NCBI RefSeq assembly: GCF_000384255.1
Contig: NZ_KB913035.1
Coordinates: forward strand, 781,362-845,361
DNA length: 64,000 nt
Direction of reading: 5' to 3'
DNA from: Methylotenera mobilis 13
Lineage (GTDB): Bacteria > Pseudomonadota > Gammaproteobacteria > Burkholderiales > Methylophilaceae
The position numbers and the translations under genes are program-made. Below, one piece after another: positions 36,050 through 45,344 of this stretch; the first letter of the stretch is position 1; every line of letters begins with the position of its first letter. Below the pieces are notes generated by a model. It did no database searches, had not been told where the DNA came from, and worked only from the letters and a program-made list of their open reading frames with translations.

Positions 36050-36274
36050 TCAGAATAGTTTGTCTGGCGTAATGCAAAACCCAAAAGATAGCCACTGGTT
36101 ATCATTCACACCATTGAGTTGTCTTCCCAAGGTGGTATCTACTTGGAAGAAGTTGGGTATGACAGACACCCTTACACCAGCTTGAGCGAATGGGCTTGAT
36201 TGATGGTCTCCATATGCTTCTAAGACACCTGTAAATCTCTGAGTAGCCCTGAACTCAAACCACATAGCGCACAT
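36050..36274 (-). pseudogene. C-terminal remnant of a beta-barrel outer-membrane-type protein
   Basis: The 74 codons read FRATQRFTGVLEAYGDHQ...VRVSVIPNFFQVDTTLGRQ...DNQWLSFGF and end in Phe, with alternating polar/apolar strands as at the end of outer-membrane barrels. There is no signal peptide and the ATG (MCAMW) lies in unrelated AT-rich DNA, so the 5' part is missing. It lies between the CptA-type gene and the IS30 side of the island. Confidence 0.5.
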
Positions 36275-36344
36275 TGAAAATACATTTTTTACTGATATTT
36301 ATAGAAAATATTAAATATTATTAAACATACGGAATCTACAAAGC

Positions 36345-38036
36345 TTATTTTGTTTCAGTTTTCAGCATCTTTAGGCCAGCATTACCATTAGGGTCGCCAA
36401 TTAGTATTGGAGATTGTTTAAATGCTGAATTTACGATACTTTTTTTAATATCGAGATCATCAAAACTTAAGCCTGCAACGTCAAACCAAGTATGAATGAA
36501 ATTTGAAAGACTATAGGGCATATTTAGGTTTATATTTAAATTCACATTTGAACTTTGCTGCCATGCTGGTGATGCCCACATGATTAAAGGTGTGGCATAC
36601 ATCGAAAGTGTAGGTTTTCCTTCATTTCGTCCAAGAAAGTCATGCGGTGGAGTGTCATATACATCCTCACCATGATCGGAGAGGTAAGCCATAAAACTTC
36701 GCTCTTGTTTAGCTTCTATCATTTTTTTAATAGAAGTGACAATATAATCGTTGTAAAAAACGGCGTTGTCGTATGAGTTAATGACATCTATTTTTTTCTG
36801 ATTAAGCTCTTTATTTAATCCTTCAGAAGAGTTGAATTTAGCAAAATCGTCTGGGTAGCGATATTTATATTTCATATGCGTACCTAAGAGATGTACAACA
36901 ATAAATTTCTTATGGGCACTATCATTTAGAGATTTTTGTAAAGGCTCTAAAACATTTTCATCGTATTGTCTTGAATTCTGTGCGCTTGAATTGTTCATAT
37001 AAAATTGAACATCCATTTGCTTAGAAAAGTTCGTCAACATCGTATTGCGCTTTGTTATAGTTTGCTGGTTGGTTATCCAAAACGTTTTATAGCCAGCTTG
37101 ATTCATAATGTTCATTAATGTTGGCTTAGTGAGATACAAGTCTGGATTTTCCTGGTCAGCAAAAGTGAGGATTTGCTCTAAAGACTCAATCGTCGATGGC
37201 CGAGACGAAAATGCGTTTTTAAATACTGATAGTTCATTTTTCATCGCATCTAACCTAGGTGTGGTTGGACGCTTATATCCATATAAACTCATATGTTGAC
37301 GGTTGGTAGACTCGCCAATTACCAATACCATCGTGCTATTAAGGTCTCCGTATTTATCCTTAAGATTTTTAACTGGAGGTAAGCTTTTATTCTTCTCAAG
37401 CATAGCCTCCATCGTCGCTAATTGTTCACGATAATGTAGATATCCGATAATTAACTGCCATGGTTGAGCAGGCTGTAAACTCTTTTCAATTTTATAAACT
37501 ACATCACTCCATTGTGCCTTTTTAATCACATAATTCTTTAAAACTGGTATACCAAACAAAAATATTAAAATGAGTAGACTAATGAATAGCGCGCGGTTAA
37601 AAGGGATAAATGTTGGCTTAACTTGACGCCACAGTAAAAAACTAAAGATTGTATGACCAACAAATACTGGCAACATCCACCATTTGAAATACTGAGCGAT
37701 GAACTCATAAGATTCAGCTGGGTTTGATTCAAAAATAATGAAAATTACACTTTGAGAGAATTCTTGTTGATAGATGCAAAAGTAGCCGAGACTAACTAAC
37801 GATGTAAACCAAAGAATAATACCAATTACACTTGATATTAATTTGGTCTTATTGGGAATCAGTAATGCTGGAATCACCCATAACAAGCTCATATAAATTG
37901 CCTGCCTTAGTCCAACAAAAATCGTTGAATCTGTCACTTGTAGCAGAATATGTGTAATGCCTGAAAAATAGAAAAAGAAAAAATAAAGAGTCAGGAATGC
38001 TTGCCAATTGGCATTTAGATGAATTTTTTTGATCAT
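36345..38036 (-). CDS. eptC: Phosphoethanolamine transferase, EptC/CptA type
   Basis: Inner-membrane enzyme that moves phosphoethanolamine from phosphatidylethanolamine to LPS. Five N-terminal spans (about 15-165), then a periplasmic sulfatase-fold domain: VLVIGEST (metal-binding Glu), nucleophile Thr282 in SSRPSTIESLEQ, HLLGTHMKYKYRYP and YLSDHGEDVYDTPPHD. The stretch NPDLYLTKPTLMNIM and KTFWITNQQTITKRNTML match E. coli EptC (heptose-specific) rather than EptA. 563 aa. It stands 277 bp from the PAP2 gene and may have its own promoter; a CTTAA-N6-CTTAA site lies in that gap. Confidence 0.85.
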   Translation of the reverse strand: MIKKIHLNANWQAFLTLYFFFFYFSGITHILLQVTDSTIFVGLRQAIYMSLLWVIPALLIPNKTKLISSVIGIILWFTSLVSLGYFCIYQQEFSQSVIFIIFESNPAESYEFIAQYFKWWMLPVFVGHTIFSFLLWRQVKPTFIPFNRALFISLLILIFLFGIPVLKNYVIKKAQWSDVVYKIEKSLQPAQPWQLIIGYLHYREQLATMEAMLEKNKSLPPVKNLKDKYGDLNSTMVLVIGESTNRQHMSLYGYKRPTTPRLDAMKNELSVFKNAFSSRPSTIESLEQILTFADQENPDLYLTKPTLMNIMNQAGYKTFWITNQQTITKRNTMLTNFSKQMDVQFYMNNSSAQNSRQYDENVLEPLQKSLNDSAHKKFIVVHLLGTHMKYKYRYPDDFAKFNSSEGLNKELNQKKIDVINSYDNAVFYNDYIVTSIKKMIEAKQERSFMAYLSDHGEDVYDTPPHDFLGRNEGKPTLSMYATPLIMWASPAWQQSSNVNLNINLNMPYSLSNFIHTWFDVAGLSFDDLDIKKSIVNSAFKQSPILIGDPNGNAGLKMLKTETK

Positions 38037-38225
38037 TATTATGTTTGGGACTACTTTAGTATTGTTATAAAAATTTAGGCTTGTATTGTGAATATTGACC
38101 CTGCACCAATAACCGAGCCAGTCTTAAATAGAATTTTCGGCCTGATGACCTTTTAATTTGCTATCCATTTTCAACTCCGGTAATGATTAATCTATGAACC
38201 TTTATATTTACTATAAAGATGAATA

Positions 38226-38242
38226 CTTAACGCTAACTTAAA
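38226..38242 (+). promoter_or_regulatory. Candidate PmrA/QseB box upstream of the EptC-type gene
   Basis: CTTAACGCTAACTTAAA: two CTTAA half-sites 11 bp apart, as in the PmrA box (YTTAAK-N5-YTTAAK). It lies about 190 bp before the eptC start, on the strand opposite to that gene; functional PmrA boxes in either orientation are known. Two closer matches lie at 52965-53013. Confidence 0.45.
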
Positions 38243-38313
38243 TTGGTAAATGAATTGAAATAATTTATAAACTATGAATTTGATTCAAATTAAATATTTA
38301 TTTAATCAATGTC

Positions 38314-39021
38314 TCAATGTTCGTTAATAAGATTAGAAGCTTTAAGCATTAGAAGAAGAATAAAACTTGCAATCCACATTGACCAAAGCGTATGAAACAG
38401 AAAATGAGCTCCACGCATTTGCTGTACCCAACCTAAAATAAAGCCAATAAAAATACCTATTGCAAATACATATTTTGCTTTTGTAGGGTTAGTTGGTAAC
38501 CAAAACACACACAAAGAAGCTAGCCATAAGCCTGTTGAAGCATGACCAGCAGGGAAACAGGCCCCTGCCTCTAATCCTTTTGGCACATAATCTAGCAGCT
38601 TCAGGAAAGGTGCACTACCGTTATAACGATCAATATCCCATGGACAATGTAATGCCGAGTATTTCTTTATTAAGCTTAACGTTACTGGAATGACTACTGA
38701 GGCGACAGCTACAAACCTTAATCTGAGCCTTAACCAACTATTCATAATACTAAAAGGTTTAAACATATCAATTAGTAAAATTGAGTAAAGCAGAAATCCG
38801 AAACTTAATATTAAATTCTTAACATAAACATGCATAAAAACCTTTGCAAACCATGCGGTTTTCCATGGAAATGTTTTTAATGTTGAGTCGTAGTAATAGT
38901 CCTCAATCATTAAGTCAACTTTAGTGAATTCACCCATTAGCAGAATTATTAAAGCCGAAATTACCAGCATCCACCATGCAATTTTAAAACTTATATTGGG
39001 TGGGTTCGATTTCACAAGCAT
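38314..39021 (-). CDS. PAP2-family lipid phosphatase
   Basis: Membrane phosphatase of 235 aa with about six spans. PAP2 motifs are seen in variant form: KKYSALHCPWD (motif 1, no RP), CFPAGHASTG (motif 2, PSGH-like with His) and MRGAHFLFHTLWS (motif 3, Arg and His kept). Proteins of this subtype are often found beside eptA and pmrAB genes and could remove phosphate from lipid A (LpxE-like) or from undecaprenyl pyrophosphate. It is the last gene of the tight cluster; which lipid it acts on is not decidable here. Confidence 0.82.
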   Translation of the reverse strand: MLVKSNPPNISFKIAWWMLVISALIILLMGEFTKVDLMIEDYYYDSTLKTFPWKTAWFAKVFMHVYVKNLILSFGFLLYSILLIDMFKPFSIMNSWLRLRLRFVAVASVVIPVTLSLIKKYSALHCPWDIDRYNGSAPFLKLLDYVPKGLEAGACFPAGHASTGLWLASLCVFWLPTNPTKAKYVFAIGIFIGFILGWVQQMRGAHFLFHTLWSMWIASFILLLMLKASNLINEH

Positions 39022-39075
39022 GAGTTGGCTTTAAATAATTAATATTGTAAATATTGAGAACATTTGTATGTATAG

Positions 39076-39417
39076 TTAAAAACTATATTCTTTTTCCTTT
39101 CGGATTAATATCAAGTTTCTGATATATACAAATGTCCCTGGCAGTTGGCCTAAAATAATGACTGGCTCCACTTTATGGATACCATAAGCCAAAACAATAA
39201 GTCCTCCGGCAAGACTTAGGTACCAAAAACTCACAGGAATAACACTTTTCTGATGTCGTTCACTGTGTATCCATTGCACGACAAAGCGCATCATGAACAT
39301 AGATTGACCCAGTAAGCCAACCATTAACCAAATTAATTCTATGTTATCCATTCCACCAAAGTAGTGTTGCCATTGTGATATGAGATGAGCGAGATAATAT
39401 CCAAGTCCCTGATTCAT
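39076..39417 (-). CDS. LAB_N domain membrane protein (113 aa)
   Basis: Small membrane protein of the 'lipid A biosynthesis, N-terminal' family (PF07578), with three spans: NIELIWLMVGLLGQSMFMMRFVVQWIHSE, IPVSFWYLSLAGGLIVLAYGI, VIILGQLPGTFVYIRNLILI. The domain is found fused to LpxB or as a stand-alone protein next to GT2 and ArnT-like genes. Its start codon overlaps the GT2 stop (TAATG, at 39417), so it is coupled to it. Likely a partner of polyprenyl-linked sugar transfer or flipping; inference from context. Confidence 0.82.
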   Translation of the reverse strand: MNQGLGYYLAHLISQWQHYFGGMDNIELIWLMVGLLGQSMFMMRFVVQWIHSERHQKSVIPVSFWYLSLAGGLIVLAYGIHKVEPVIILGQLPGTFVYIRNLILIRKEKEYSF

Positions 39418-40142
39418 TATGACTCCTCAGTAACAAATGGTTTTTTTGAACGCTTAATGAGCCAGAGCATGCCAACTAAATCAACGATGCCAACAAGTAA
39501 TCTATCGATGGTGCCGTATTTAGATTGTCCATGCTCTCTGGCGCGATGACTTACAGGTACCGAGACTACACGCCCACCGCGCCGCTGAACGAGTGCAGGT
39601 AAGAAACGATGCATGTGGTCAAAGTAAGGTAGGTCGAGAAAAACATCTCGCCGGATTAGTTTGAGACCACAACCTGTATCGGGCGTTGAGTCTCTTAATA
39701 GTTTTGAACGTACAGTATTGGCTACCACTGAAGATATGCGTTTTATCCAAGTATCACGTCTTGCATGACGCCGGTTACCCCCAATGAGTTCGACTCCATT
39801 TTCAATCGCAGCAATTAACTTTTTGATGTCTTCAGGATCGTTTTGACCATCACCATCTAGCGTTGCTACCCAATCACCTCTGGCGAATTTAATTCCTGTT
39901 CGTACGGCAGTACTTTGACCACAACTAAACGCATGTGTAATCACCCTGAGTTTTGGGTGGCGTGCTTTCGCTTCAGCTAAGCGTATTTTTGTATCATCTT
40001 TACTGCCATCATTCACGTATACGATTTCAAACGCTACAAAATCAGATAGCGCATCTTCTATTTCTTGAATTAAAGGCGCTATATTTTCCGCCTCATTGTG
40101 GACTGGGACTACTACGCTGAGTAAATGTATTGGATTTTTCAT
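39417..40142 (-). CDS. GT2 glycosyltransferase, polyprenyl-phosphate sugar transferase (ArnC/DPM-like)
   Basis: Transfers a sugar from a nucleotide to undecaprenyl phosphate. GT-A motifs: LSVVVPVHNEAENIAPLI, FEIVYVNDGSKDDT, VRTGIKFARGDWVATLDGDGQNDPEDIKK (DxD region) and PDTGCGLKLIRRDVF, VSHRAREHGQSKYG. At 241 aa it lacks the two C-terminal spans of ArnC; the adjacent LAB_N protein may supply the membrane anchor. With the upstream dehydrogenase and epimerase the sugar is predicted to be a uronic acid, probably galacturonate. Confidence 0.85.
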   Translation of the reverse strand: MKNPIHLLSVVVPVHNEAENIAPLIQEIEDALSDFVAFEIVYVNDGSKDDTKIRLAEAKARHPKLRVITHAFSCGQSTAVRTGIKFARGDWVATLDGDGQNDPEDIKKLIAAIENGVELIGGNRRHARRDTWIKRISSVVANTVRSKLLRDSTPDTGCGLKLIRRDVFLDLPYFDHMHRFLPALVQRRGGRVVSVPVSHRAREHGQSKYGTIDRLLVGIVDLVGMLWLIKRSKKPFVTEES

Positions 40143-40219
40143 TTTATGGTTAATAGTTATTTAGTTTAAGCATTCGTAACATGAAAGAGATTAAGTCTAA
40201 TAATGATGTTTTAAATAAT

Positions 40220-41656
40220 TTACTGTGATATTGAAGAGCTCTCGCAAGCAGCCCCAAATCCTAATATTGCCAAAGTGCCTTTCCTACTTAAGTAAGGTTT
40301 AAACTCTTTTAAAGTACATTGCGCTTCAGCTTTAAGTCTTACAGTGTCTGAGTCTTCAACCAGAAGTATGCTATCGCTGGTTTTTAATGACTGTAATTTT
40401 GTATCGTCAATGATTGGGATGCTACGATTGGCGTAGTAAATAAGCCGTTCATCCAGATGTTTATAACCATATATTGGCAAATGACTTGACTCTTCTGTAA
40501 ACCATTTATTAATTAGTGGTATTGCCTCATAACGGTAGTGGAATACTTTAGCTTCAGCGAACGTATAAAATAAGGCATATCCAATAGGCATTAAAATTAA
40601 TAAACCTAGTATTGCTTTTTTTAGCCGAGTACCGCCTTCTTGGTATAACTCACTTAGTTTGTGTCCAAGTACGATGGCGAATATTGGATAAATGGGTAAT
40701 AGATATTTTGCATGTTTATCGCTAAATGCTGTGTAAATAAGAAAAGGTACCAGCAATCCAATTAATAAGCTTGAAGTGACTTCATGTTGCTTCCACCGGC
40801 GCCATGTTGTAATGGGGCTAATAAGTATCAGGAAAAAAACTGGAAAAAAATCAGCCGCTAACCATAAAACATAGTTGTAAATAGGCTCACCTGTATTGCT
40901 ATATATTTTGGTCACCATATCTTTCTGAACAGTGGATTGCCATACGTCGAATCCCATTTTCCAAGTGACAGCCAAGTACCAAGATGACCCCACTAACAGA
41001 AAAATTAGCCAACCTACTGGATCACGGAGTACTTCCCACTGACGAGCTTTGCGTTGGTAGAGTGCACAAACTAACAGTGGCAATGTAACAAATAATAGAG
41101 CAATAGGACCTTTAGTAAGTACAGCCAATCCCAATAAAAGGTAGCTAAACAGAAGCCACTTTCTTCCTACTTCTTCATGCGTATAAATGAATGCGCAAAT
41201 CAGTGAACTAAAGCACAGAAAAGACAAAAGCATCTCAATACCAGCTTGTCGTCCGAGCATGGAAAAACCTGCATTAGCAATGATGATTTGCAGCGCAAAC
41301 AAAGCTGCCCATGCGCCATAATGACGTCTTGCATATACAAAAACTAGCATTGAAGTTGCTATGGCCGACAACGCTGATGTGAGACGCGCTGTCCATTCAT
41401 TAACTATGCCAAACAGCTGAGAAATCCCTGCAGATAACCAATATAAAAGAGGTGGTTTGGTAATATAAAGTTCACCATTCAACGTTGGTATCAACCAATC
41501 ATTGTCTTTAATCATATTAGCCGCGGGTATTGCTCTTCGTGCTTCATTAAATGATAGGAAAGGAATGTTACCCAATCCCAAAAGAAATACGGTTATACCT
41601 AGCAGTATTGTCGCTATCAGCAGAGCACTATATAAATTGGATTTATCTTGTTGCAT
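40220..41656 (-). CDS. ArnT-like lipid-linked-sugar glycosyltransferase
   Basis: Multi-span inner-membrane enzyme of the PMT/ArnT type (478 aa). The first periplasmic loop has the acidic motif FLSFNEARRAIPAANMI, followed by YITKPPLLYWLSAG and WTARLTSALSA, all typical of ArnT/GT39-GT83 proteins; about ten spans follow and a short periplasmic C-terminus. Family role: moves a sugar from undecaprenyl phosphate to lipid A or core at the periplasmic face. It starts inside the stop of the metallophosphoesterase (1-bp overlap). The acceptor is not known. Confidence 0.85.
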   Translation of the reverse strand: MQQDKSNLYSALLIATILLGITVFLLGLGNIPFLSFNEARRAIPAANMIKDNDWLIPTLNGELYITKPPLLYWLSAGISQLFGIVNEWTARLTSALSAIATSMLVFVYARRHYGAWAALFALQIIIANAGFSMLGRQAGIEMLLSFLCFSSLICAFIYTHEEVGRKWLLFSYLLLGLAVLTKGPIALLFVTLPLLVCALYQRKARQWEVLRDPVGWLIFLLVGSSWYLAVTWKMGFDVWQSTVQKDMVTKIYSNTGEPIYNYVLWLAADFFPVFFLILISPITTWRRWKQHEVTSSLLIGLLVPFLIYTAFSDKHAKYLLPIYPIFAIVLGHKLSELYQEGGTRLKKAILGLLILMPIGYALFYTFAEAKVFHYRYEAIPLINKWFTEESSHLPIYGYKHLDERLIYYANRSIPIIDDTKLQSLKTSDSILLVEDSDTVRLKAEAQCTLKEFKPYLSRKGTLAILGFGAACESSSISQ

Positions 41657-42684
41657 TATTTAATCGCTTTAATGCATCGAGTATTCAGATCCTTGCACTC
41701 TCGTGCAATTTCATTCGATGAGACTGTTTTAGCGTGATTATCAAAAAAATCAATTTTAAGCTTATTTGCATTGGCTTTTAAACTGACGAACCCATAACCC
41801 TTATTAAAGAAACGTAAGTCTTCTGATAGCACTTTTTGTGCATATAGGCTTTTACCCCCAGCCCCATTAACGACATAATTAGGCTCACCCTCTTTCACTA
41901 TTAATTGCTGATTATGATCATGTCCTGACATGTATACATCTACCTTGGCTTCTTGTAAAGCTGGTAAAAGTGTATTTTCTAGATTTGTTTTGTCTTCAAA
42001 ATGCTTACCATAACTTCGAATAGTATGATGACCGGCAACAATTTTCCAGATAGGCTGTAAAGGATTTCTGATAAATTGCTCCCGTACGTAATTGGCTTGG
42101 ACAGACATTTCATCCGATGATGCATTTGTATCTAGATAAACAATACGGAGCAAGGGCCTTCCATTAATGTTGCCAAAATCATTATGAAAATAATGGGCAG
42201 GCATGCGCCAACGATTTGAGCCCAGGGCCTTTTTTGAGTATTCAATTTCGGGATGAGTTTTTGGGTTTAACGATAAACTCACATCATGATTCCCAAGAAT
42301 AGCATAAAAAGGAACGGTACTTAGATAGGCTCCTGAATAGACTTCTTCAAACATCGTATTCCATTCACGGCTATTTTCAGTGAGCTTAGTATCGATATAA
42401 AAATTGTCACCCAGCAACACTACAAAATCTAGTCTTTTATTCTTTCTTGCCACTTTATCCATTGCATCAGCAACTGCTCTTTGTTCTAAACTACCTGAAC
42501 CCTGGTCACCTAATGCAAAGAAATTGATTTCTTGAGCATTGTCTGAATTCGATGGAATGCGGTAAATGACTGGGTGAAAATACCTGTATAGGCCAATAGC
42601 GCTGAGAGACAATACAACAAGTATGATTGACATTAGCCAGCGTTTGCTTAGCAGAGCAGATAGTCGATTTAGTGGCTGTTTCAT
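41656..42684 (-). CDS. Periplasmic metallophosphoesterase (purple-acid-phosphatase-like)
   Basis: One N-terminal membrane anchor (LMSIILVVLSLSAIGLYRYF) and a calcineurin-like domain with all metal motifs: FFALGDQGSG, VVLLGDNFY, AILGNHDVS, IVAGHHTIRS and YMSGHDHNQ. 342 aa, similar in plan to tartrate-resistant acid phosphatases. Placed between the epimerase (22 bp) and ArnT-like gene (1-bp overlap), it may hydrolyse a lipid-linked or nucleotide phosphate made by the pathway, such as recycling a carrier phosphate; this is inference. Confidence 0.82.
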   Translation of the reverse strand: MKQPLNRLSALLSKRWLMSIILVVLSLSAIGLYRYFHPVIYRIPSNSDNAQEINFFALGDQGSGSLEQRAVADAMDKVARKNKRLDFVVLLGDNFYIDTKLTENSREWNTMFEEVYSGAYLSTVPFYAILGNHDVSLSLNPKTHPEIEYSKKALGSNRWRMPAHYFHNDFGNINGRPLLRIVYLDTNASSDEMSVQANYVREQFIRNPLQPIWKIVAGHHTIRSYGKHFEDKTNLENTLLPALQEAKVDVYMSGHDHNQQLIVKEGEPNYVVNGAGGKSLYAQKVLSEDLRFFNKGYGFVSLKANANKLKIDFFDNHAKTVSSNEIARECKDLNTRCIKAIK

Positions 42685-42706
42685 ATATTGAAATAAGTCT
42701 TATTGG

Positions 42707-43726
42707 TTATTGTGAATACACGCCCTCAGCGTGGTTGCGATACCATTGAACCCATTGCTTAAGACCTGTTTGTAAATTGGTACTAGGAGCGTATCCAACA
42801 TCATGTTGAAGATCTTCGACATCTGCATAAGTAGCAATCACATCGCCTCGTTGCATTGGCATGAAGTTTTTGACAGCGTTGACGCCTAGCTCTTTTTCTA
42901 GGGTTTCAATAAAGAGCATCAAGTCTTCCGGTTGATGATTGCCAATGTTGTAAATTCTGTAAGGCGCAGAACTTGTGGCTGGATCTGGTAATTCAGTAAG
43001 ATAATTGGGATTGGGTTGTGCAATGGTATCCAAGACTTTGACAGTTCCCTCAGCAATATCATCGATATAGGTAAAGTCCCGCTTCATCTTGCCATGATTG
43101 AATATATTGATCGGTTTACCTTCAAGTATGGCTGAAGTGAATAGCCAAGGTGACATATCCGGCCGACCCCAAGGCCCATATACGGTAAAGTAGCGCAGAC
43201 CAGTGGTAGGTATGGCGTATAAATGACTGTATGCATGTGCCATCAATTCATTCGATTTTTTTGTGGCTGCATACAAGCTTAATGGATGATCTACATTGTC
43301 ATGCACTGAAAATGGCATATGGCTATTGCTGCCATATACGCTGGATGAGCTGGCATATACTAAATGTTCAATTTTATGATGTCTACAAGACTCAAGAATG
43401 TTGCCAAAACCCACTAGATTGGATTGAATATACACAGAAGGATTGTTCAACGAATATCGAACACCTGCCTGTGCAGCAAGATGAATAACCCGTTGAAAGT
43501 TTTCTCGGACGAATAACTGATGTAATGCCTCACTGTCTACTATATCCATTTGAATAAATTTAAAATTTGCAAACTCTTTGATTTGGTTCAATCGGTCATG
43601 CTTGAGCTGTGTTACGTAGTAATCATTGAGATTATCTATGCCTATCACTTCATTACCACGCTCTAGTAAAATACGTGCAACATGCATTCCGATAAACCCA
43701 GCAACTCCTGTTAGTAAAATCTTCAA
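42707..43726 (-). CDS. UDP-glucuronate 4-epimerase
   Basis: SDR epimerase of 339 aa. NAD motif LLTGVAGFIGMHVARILLERG, catalytic Ser in YASSSSVYGSN and YxxxK in SLYAATKKSNE. The segment RYFTVYGPWGRPDMSPWLFTSAILEG and HGKMKRDFTYIDDI is the hallmark of the Cap1J/LpsL group that turns UDP-glucuronate into UDP-galacturonate. It abuts ugd (1 bp apart), which makes its substrate. Together they supply UDP-GalA. A UDP-glucose epimerase is less likely given these motifs. Confidence 0.88.
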   Translation of the reverse strand: MKILLTGVAGFIGMHVARILLERGNEVIGIDNLNDYYVTQLKHDRLNQIKEFANFKFIQMDIVDSEALHQLFVRENFQRVIHLAAQAGVRYSLNNPSVYIQSNLVGFGNILESCRHHKIEHLVYASSSSVYGSNSHMPFSVHDNVDHPLSLYAATKKSNELMAHAYSHLYAIPTTGLRYFTVYGPWGRPDMSPWLFTSAILEGKPINIFNHGKMKRDFTYIDDIAEGTVKVLDTIAQPNPNYLTELPDPATSSAPYRIYNIGNHQPEDLMLFIETLEKELGVNAVKNFMPMQRGDVIATYADVEDLQHDVGYAPSTNLQTGLKQWVQWYRNHAEGVYSQ

Positions 43727-44893
43727 CTAATCGCTCCCAAATAAATCACGTGTATACACTTTGTGTGACACATCGATTAACTCTTGCGTCATACGATTGC
43801 TAACAATAACATCTGATAACTGCTTAAATTGTGTCAAATCTTTGAAAATTTTTGAGTTGAAGAAATTTTGTTCCTCAAGTACTGGCTCATACACTATTAC
43901 CTCGATTCCCTTAGCTTTAATTCGCTTCATAATGCCTTGTATGCTGGATGACCTGAAATTATCCGAGCCCGCTTTCATAATGAGGCGATAAATGCCTACC
44001 ACTTTGGGTTTTAAATTGATAATTTCCTGAGCAATAAAATCTTTACGAGTTGAATTAGCTTCTACAATGGCACGAATTAAGTTTTGAGGTACTTTTTTGT
44101 AATTGGCTAGGAGTTGCTTTGTATCTTTGGGCAAGCAATACCCACCGTATCCAAACGATGGGTTGTTATAGAAATTGCCAATACGTGAGTCCAAACATAC
44201 GCCATCTATAATCTCACGCGTGTTTAAACCATTAATTAAAGCATAAGTGTCTAATTCATTAAAAAATGCGACCCGCATTGCGAGAAATGTGTTTGAAAAC
44301 AGCTTTATTGCTTCTGCTTCAGTATTATGTGAGAACAGCAAATCGACCTTTGGCTTTAATGCCCCATCCATAAGAAGCTCAGCAAACACTTTAGCTCGCT
44401 TGCTTACTTCGCCTACAACAATCCTTGATGGGTATAGATTGTCATATAAAGCCTTACCTTCGCGCAGAAACTCTGGAGAGAAAAAAATATTCTTATTTTT
44501 GAGTTCTTCTTTAATTCTCTCTGTATAGCCAACCGGTACTGTCGATTTGATCACAATCACGGCTTCAGGGTTGATACTAGCTACATCGCGAATCACAGTT
44601 TCAACTGACTCAGTGTTAAATGTATTGGTATTAGGATCATAGTCGGTCGGTGTGGCTATGATTATAAAGTCTGCATTTTGATAAGCAATTTGCTTGTCTG
44701 TCGTCGCTTTAAGTTGTAAGGACTTGTTGCGTAAATAATCTTGAATCTCAGCATCCATAATGGGGGATTGTTGATTATTAAGCATATCAACGCGGCTTTG
44801 AATGATATCAAGTGCAATGACTTCGTGACGAAGTGCAATAAGCACAGCCAGCGACAACCCTACATAACCTGTTCCAACGACTGCAACTTTCAC
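43727..44893 (-). CDS. ugd: UDP-glucose 6-dehydrogenase
   Basis: Oxidises UDP-glucose to UDP-glucuronate. NAD motif [14 protein letters not shown] (residues 6-19), [36 protein letters not shown], and the catalytic Cys253 in [14 protein letters not shown]. At 388 aa it is of the short, E. coli-type class. It follows the EamA gene by 22 bp and precedes the epimerase. In enterobacteria ugd is under PmrA control for lipid A aminoarabinose; here no arnA/arnB/arnD is seen. Confidence 0.94.
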   Translation of the reverse strand: MKVAVVGTGYVGLSLAVLIALRHEVIALDIIQSRVDMLNNQQSPIMDAEIQDYLRNKSLQLKATTDKQIAYQNADFIIIATPTDYDPNTNTFNTESVETVIRDVASINPEAVIVIKSTVPVGYTERIKEELKNKNIFFSPEFLREGKALYDNLYPSRIVVGEVSKRAKVFAELLMDGALKPKVDLLFSHNTEAEAIKLFSNTFLAMRVAFFNELDTYALINGLNTREIIDGVCLDSRIGNFYNNPSFGYGGYCLPKDTKQLLANYKKVPQNLIRAIVEANSTRKDFIAQEIINLKPKVVGIYRLIMKAGSDNFRSSSIQGIMKRIKAKGIEVIVYEPVLEEQNFFNSKIFKDLTQFKQLSDVIVSNRMTQELIDVSHKVYTRDLFGSD

Positions 44894-44915
44894 AATATAG
44901 CTCCCATTTTTATTA

Positions 44916-45338
44916 TTACTTCTTGGAAATGACCATGATGCCAGTGATAATCAGCATTGCACCAATGATCATTCGAAACGTCACTGCTTCTTTAAATAGC
45001 CACCATGCTAGTAATACAGATACAACCACGCTTCCTTTATCGATGAGTGCAACGGTCGCAACATCTCCCATTTTTAAAGCTTTATAATAGAAAATCCACG
45101 AACCAGCAGTAGTAATGGCAGATAAACAAAGCCATATGTAGTTAGCCTTTTGAAGCAGTTTTAACTCGGTTGGTGCAATTGTTAATAAACCAAATACGAT
45201 GATAAAAAAACAGACAAAGAGAGTTCTTAGTGTGATGCCTAATTCCGCAGATATGCCAACTAACCCTTGCTTTGCTATGACAGCTGTAAAGCCGGCAAAT
45301 AACATTGAGATGAATGCGTAGATGATCCAGCGTTCCAT
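44916..45338 (-). CDS. EamA-domain membrane protein (140 aa)
   Basis: Four to five spans making a single EamA domain: [92 protein letters not shown]. Such half-size drug/metabolite-transporter proteins work as dimers, as do the ArnE/ArnF flippases. Located 6 bp after eptA and before ugd, it could flip the lipid-linked uronate across the inner membrane. The substrate is inferred from context. Confidence 0.8.
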   Translation of the reverse strand: MERWIIYAFISMLFAGFTAVIAKQGLVGISAELGITLRTLFVCFFIIVFGLLTIAPTELKLLQKANYIWLCLSAITTAGSWIFYYKALKMGDVATVALIDKGSVVVSVLLAWWLFKEAVTFRMIIGAMLIITGIMVISKK

Positions 45339-45344
45339 ATTTAT

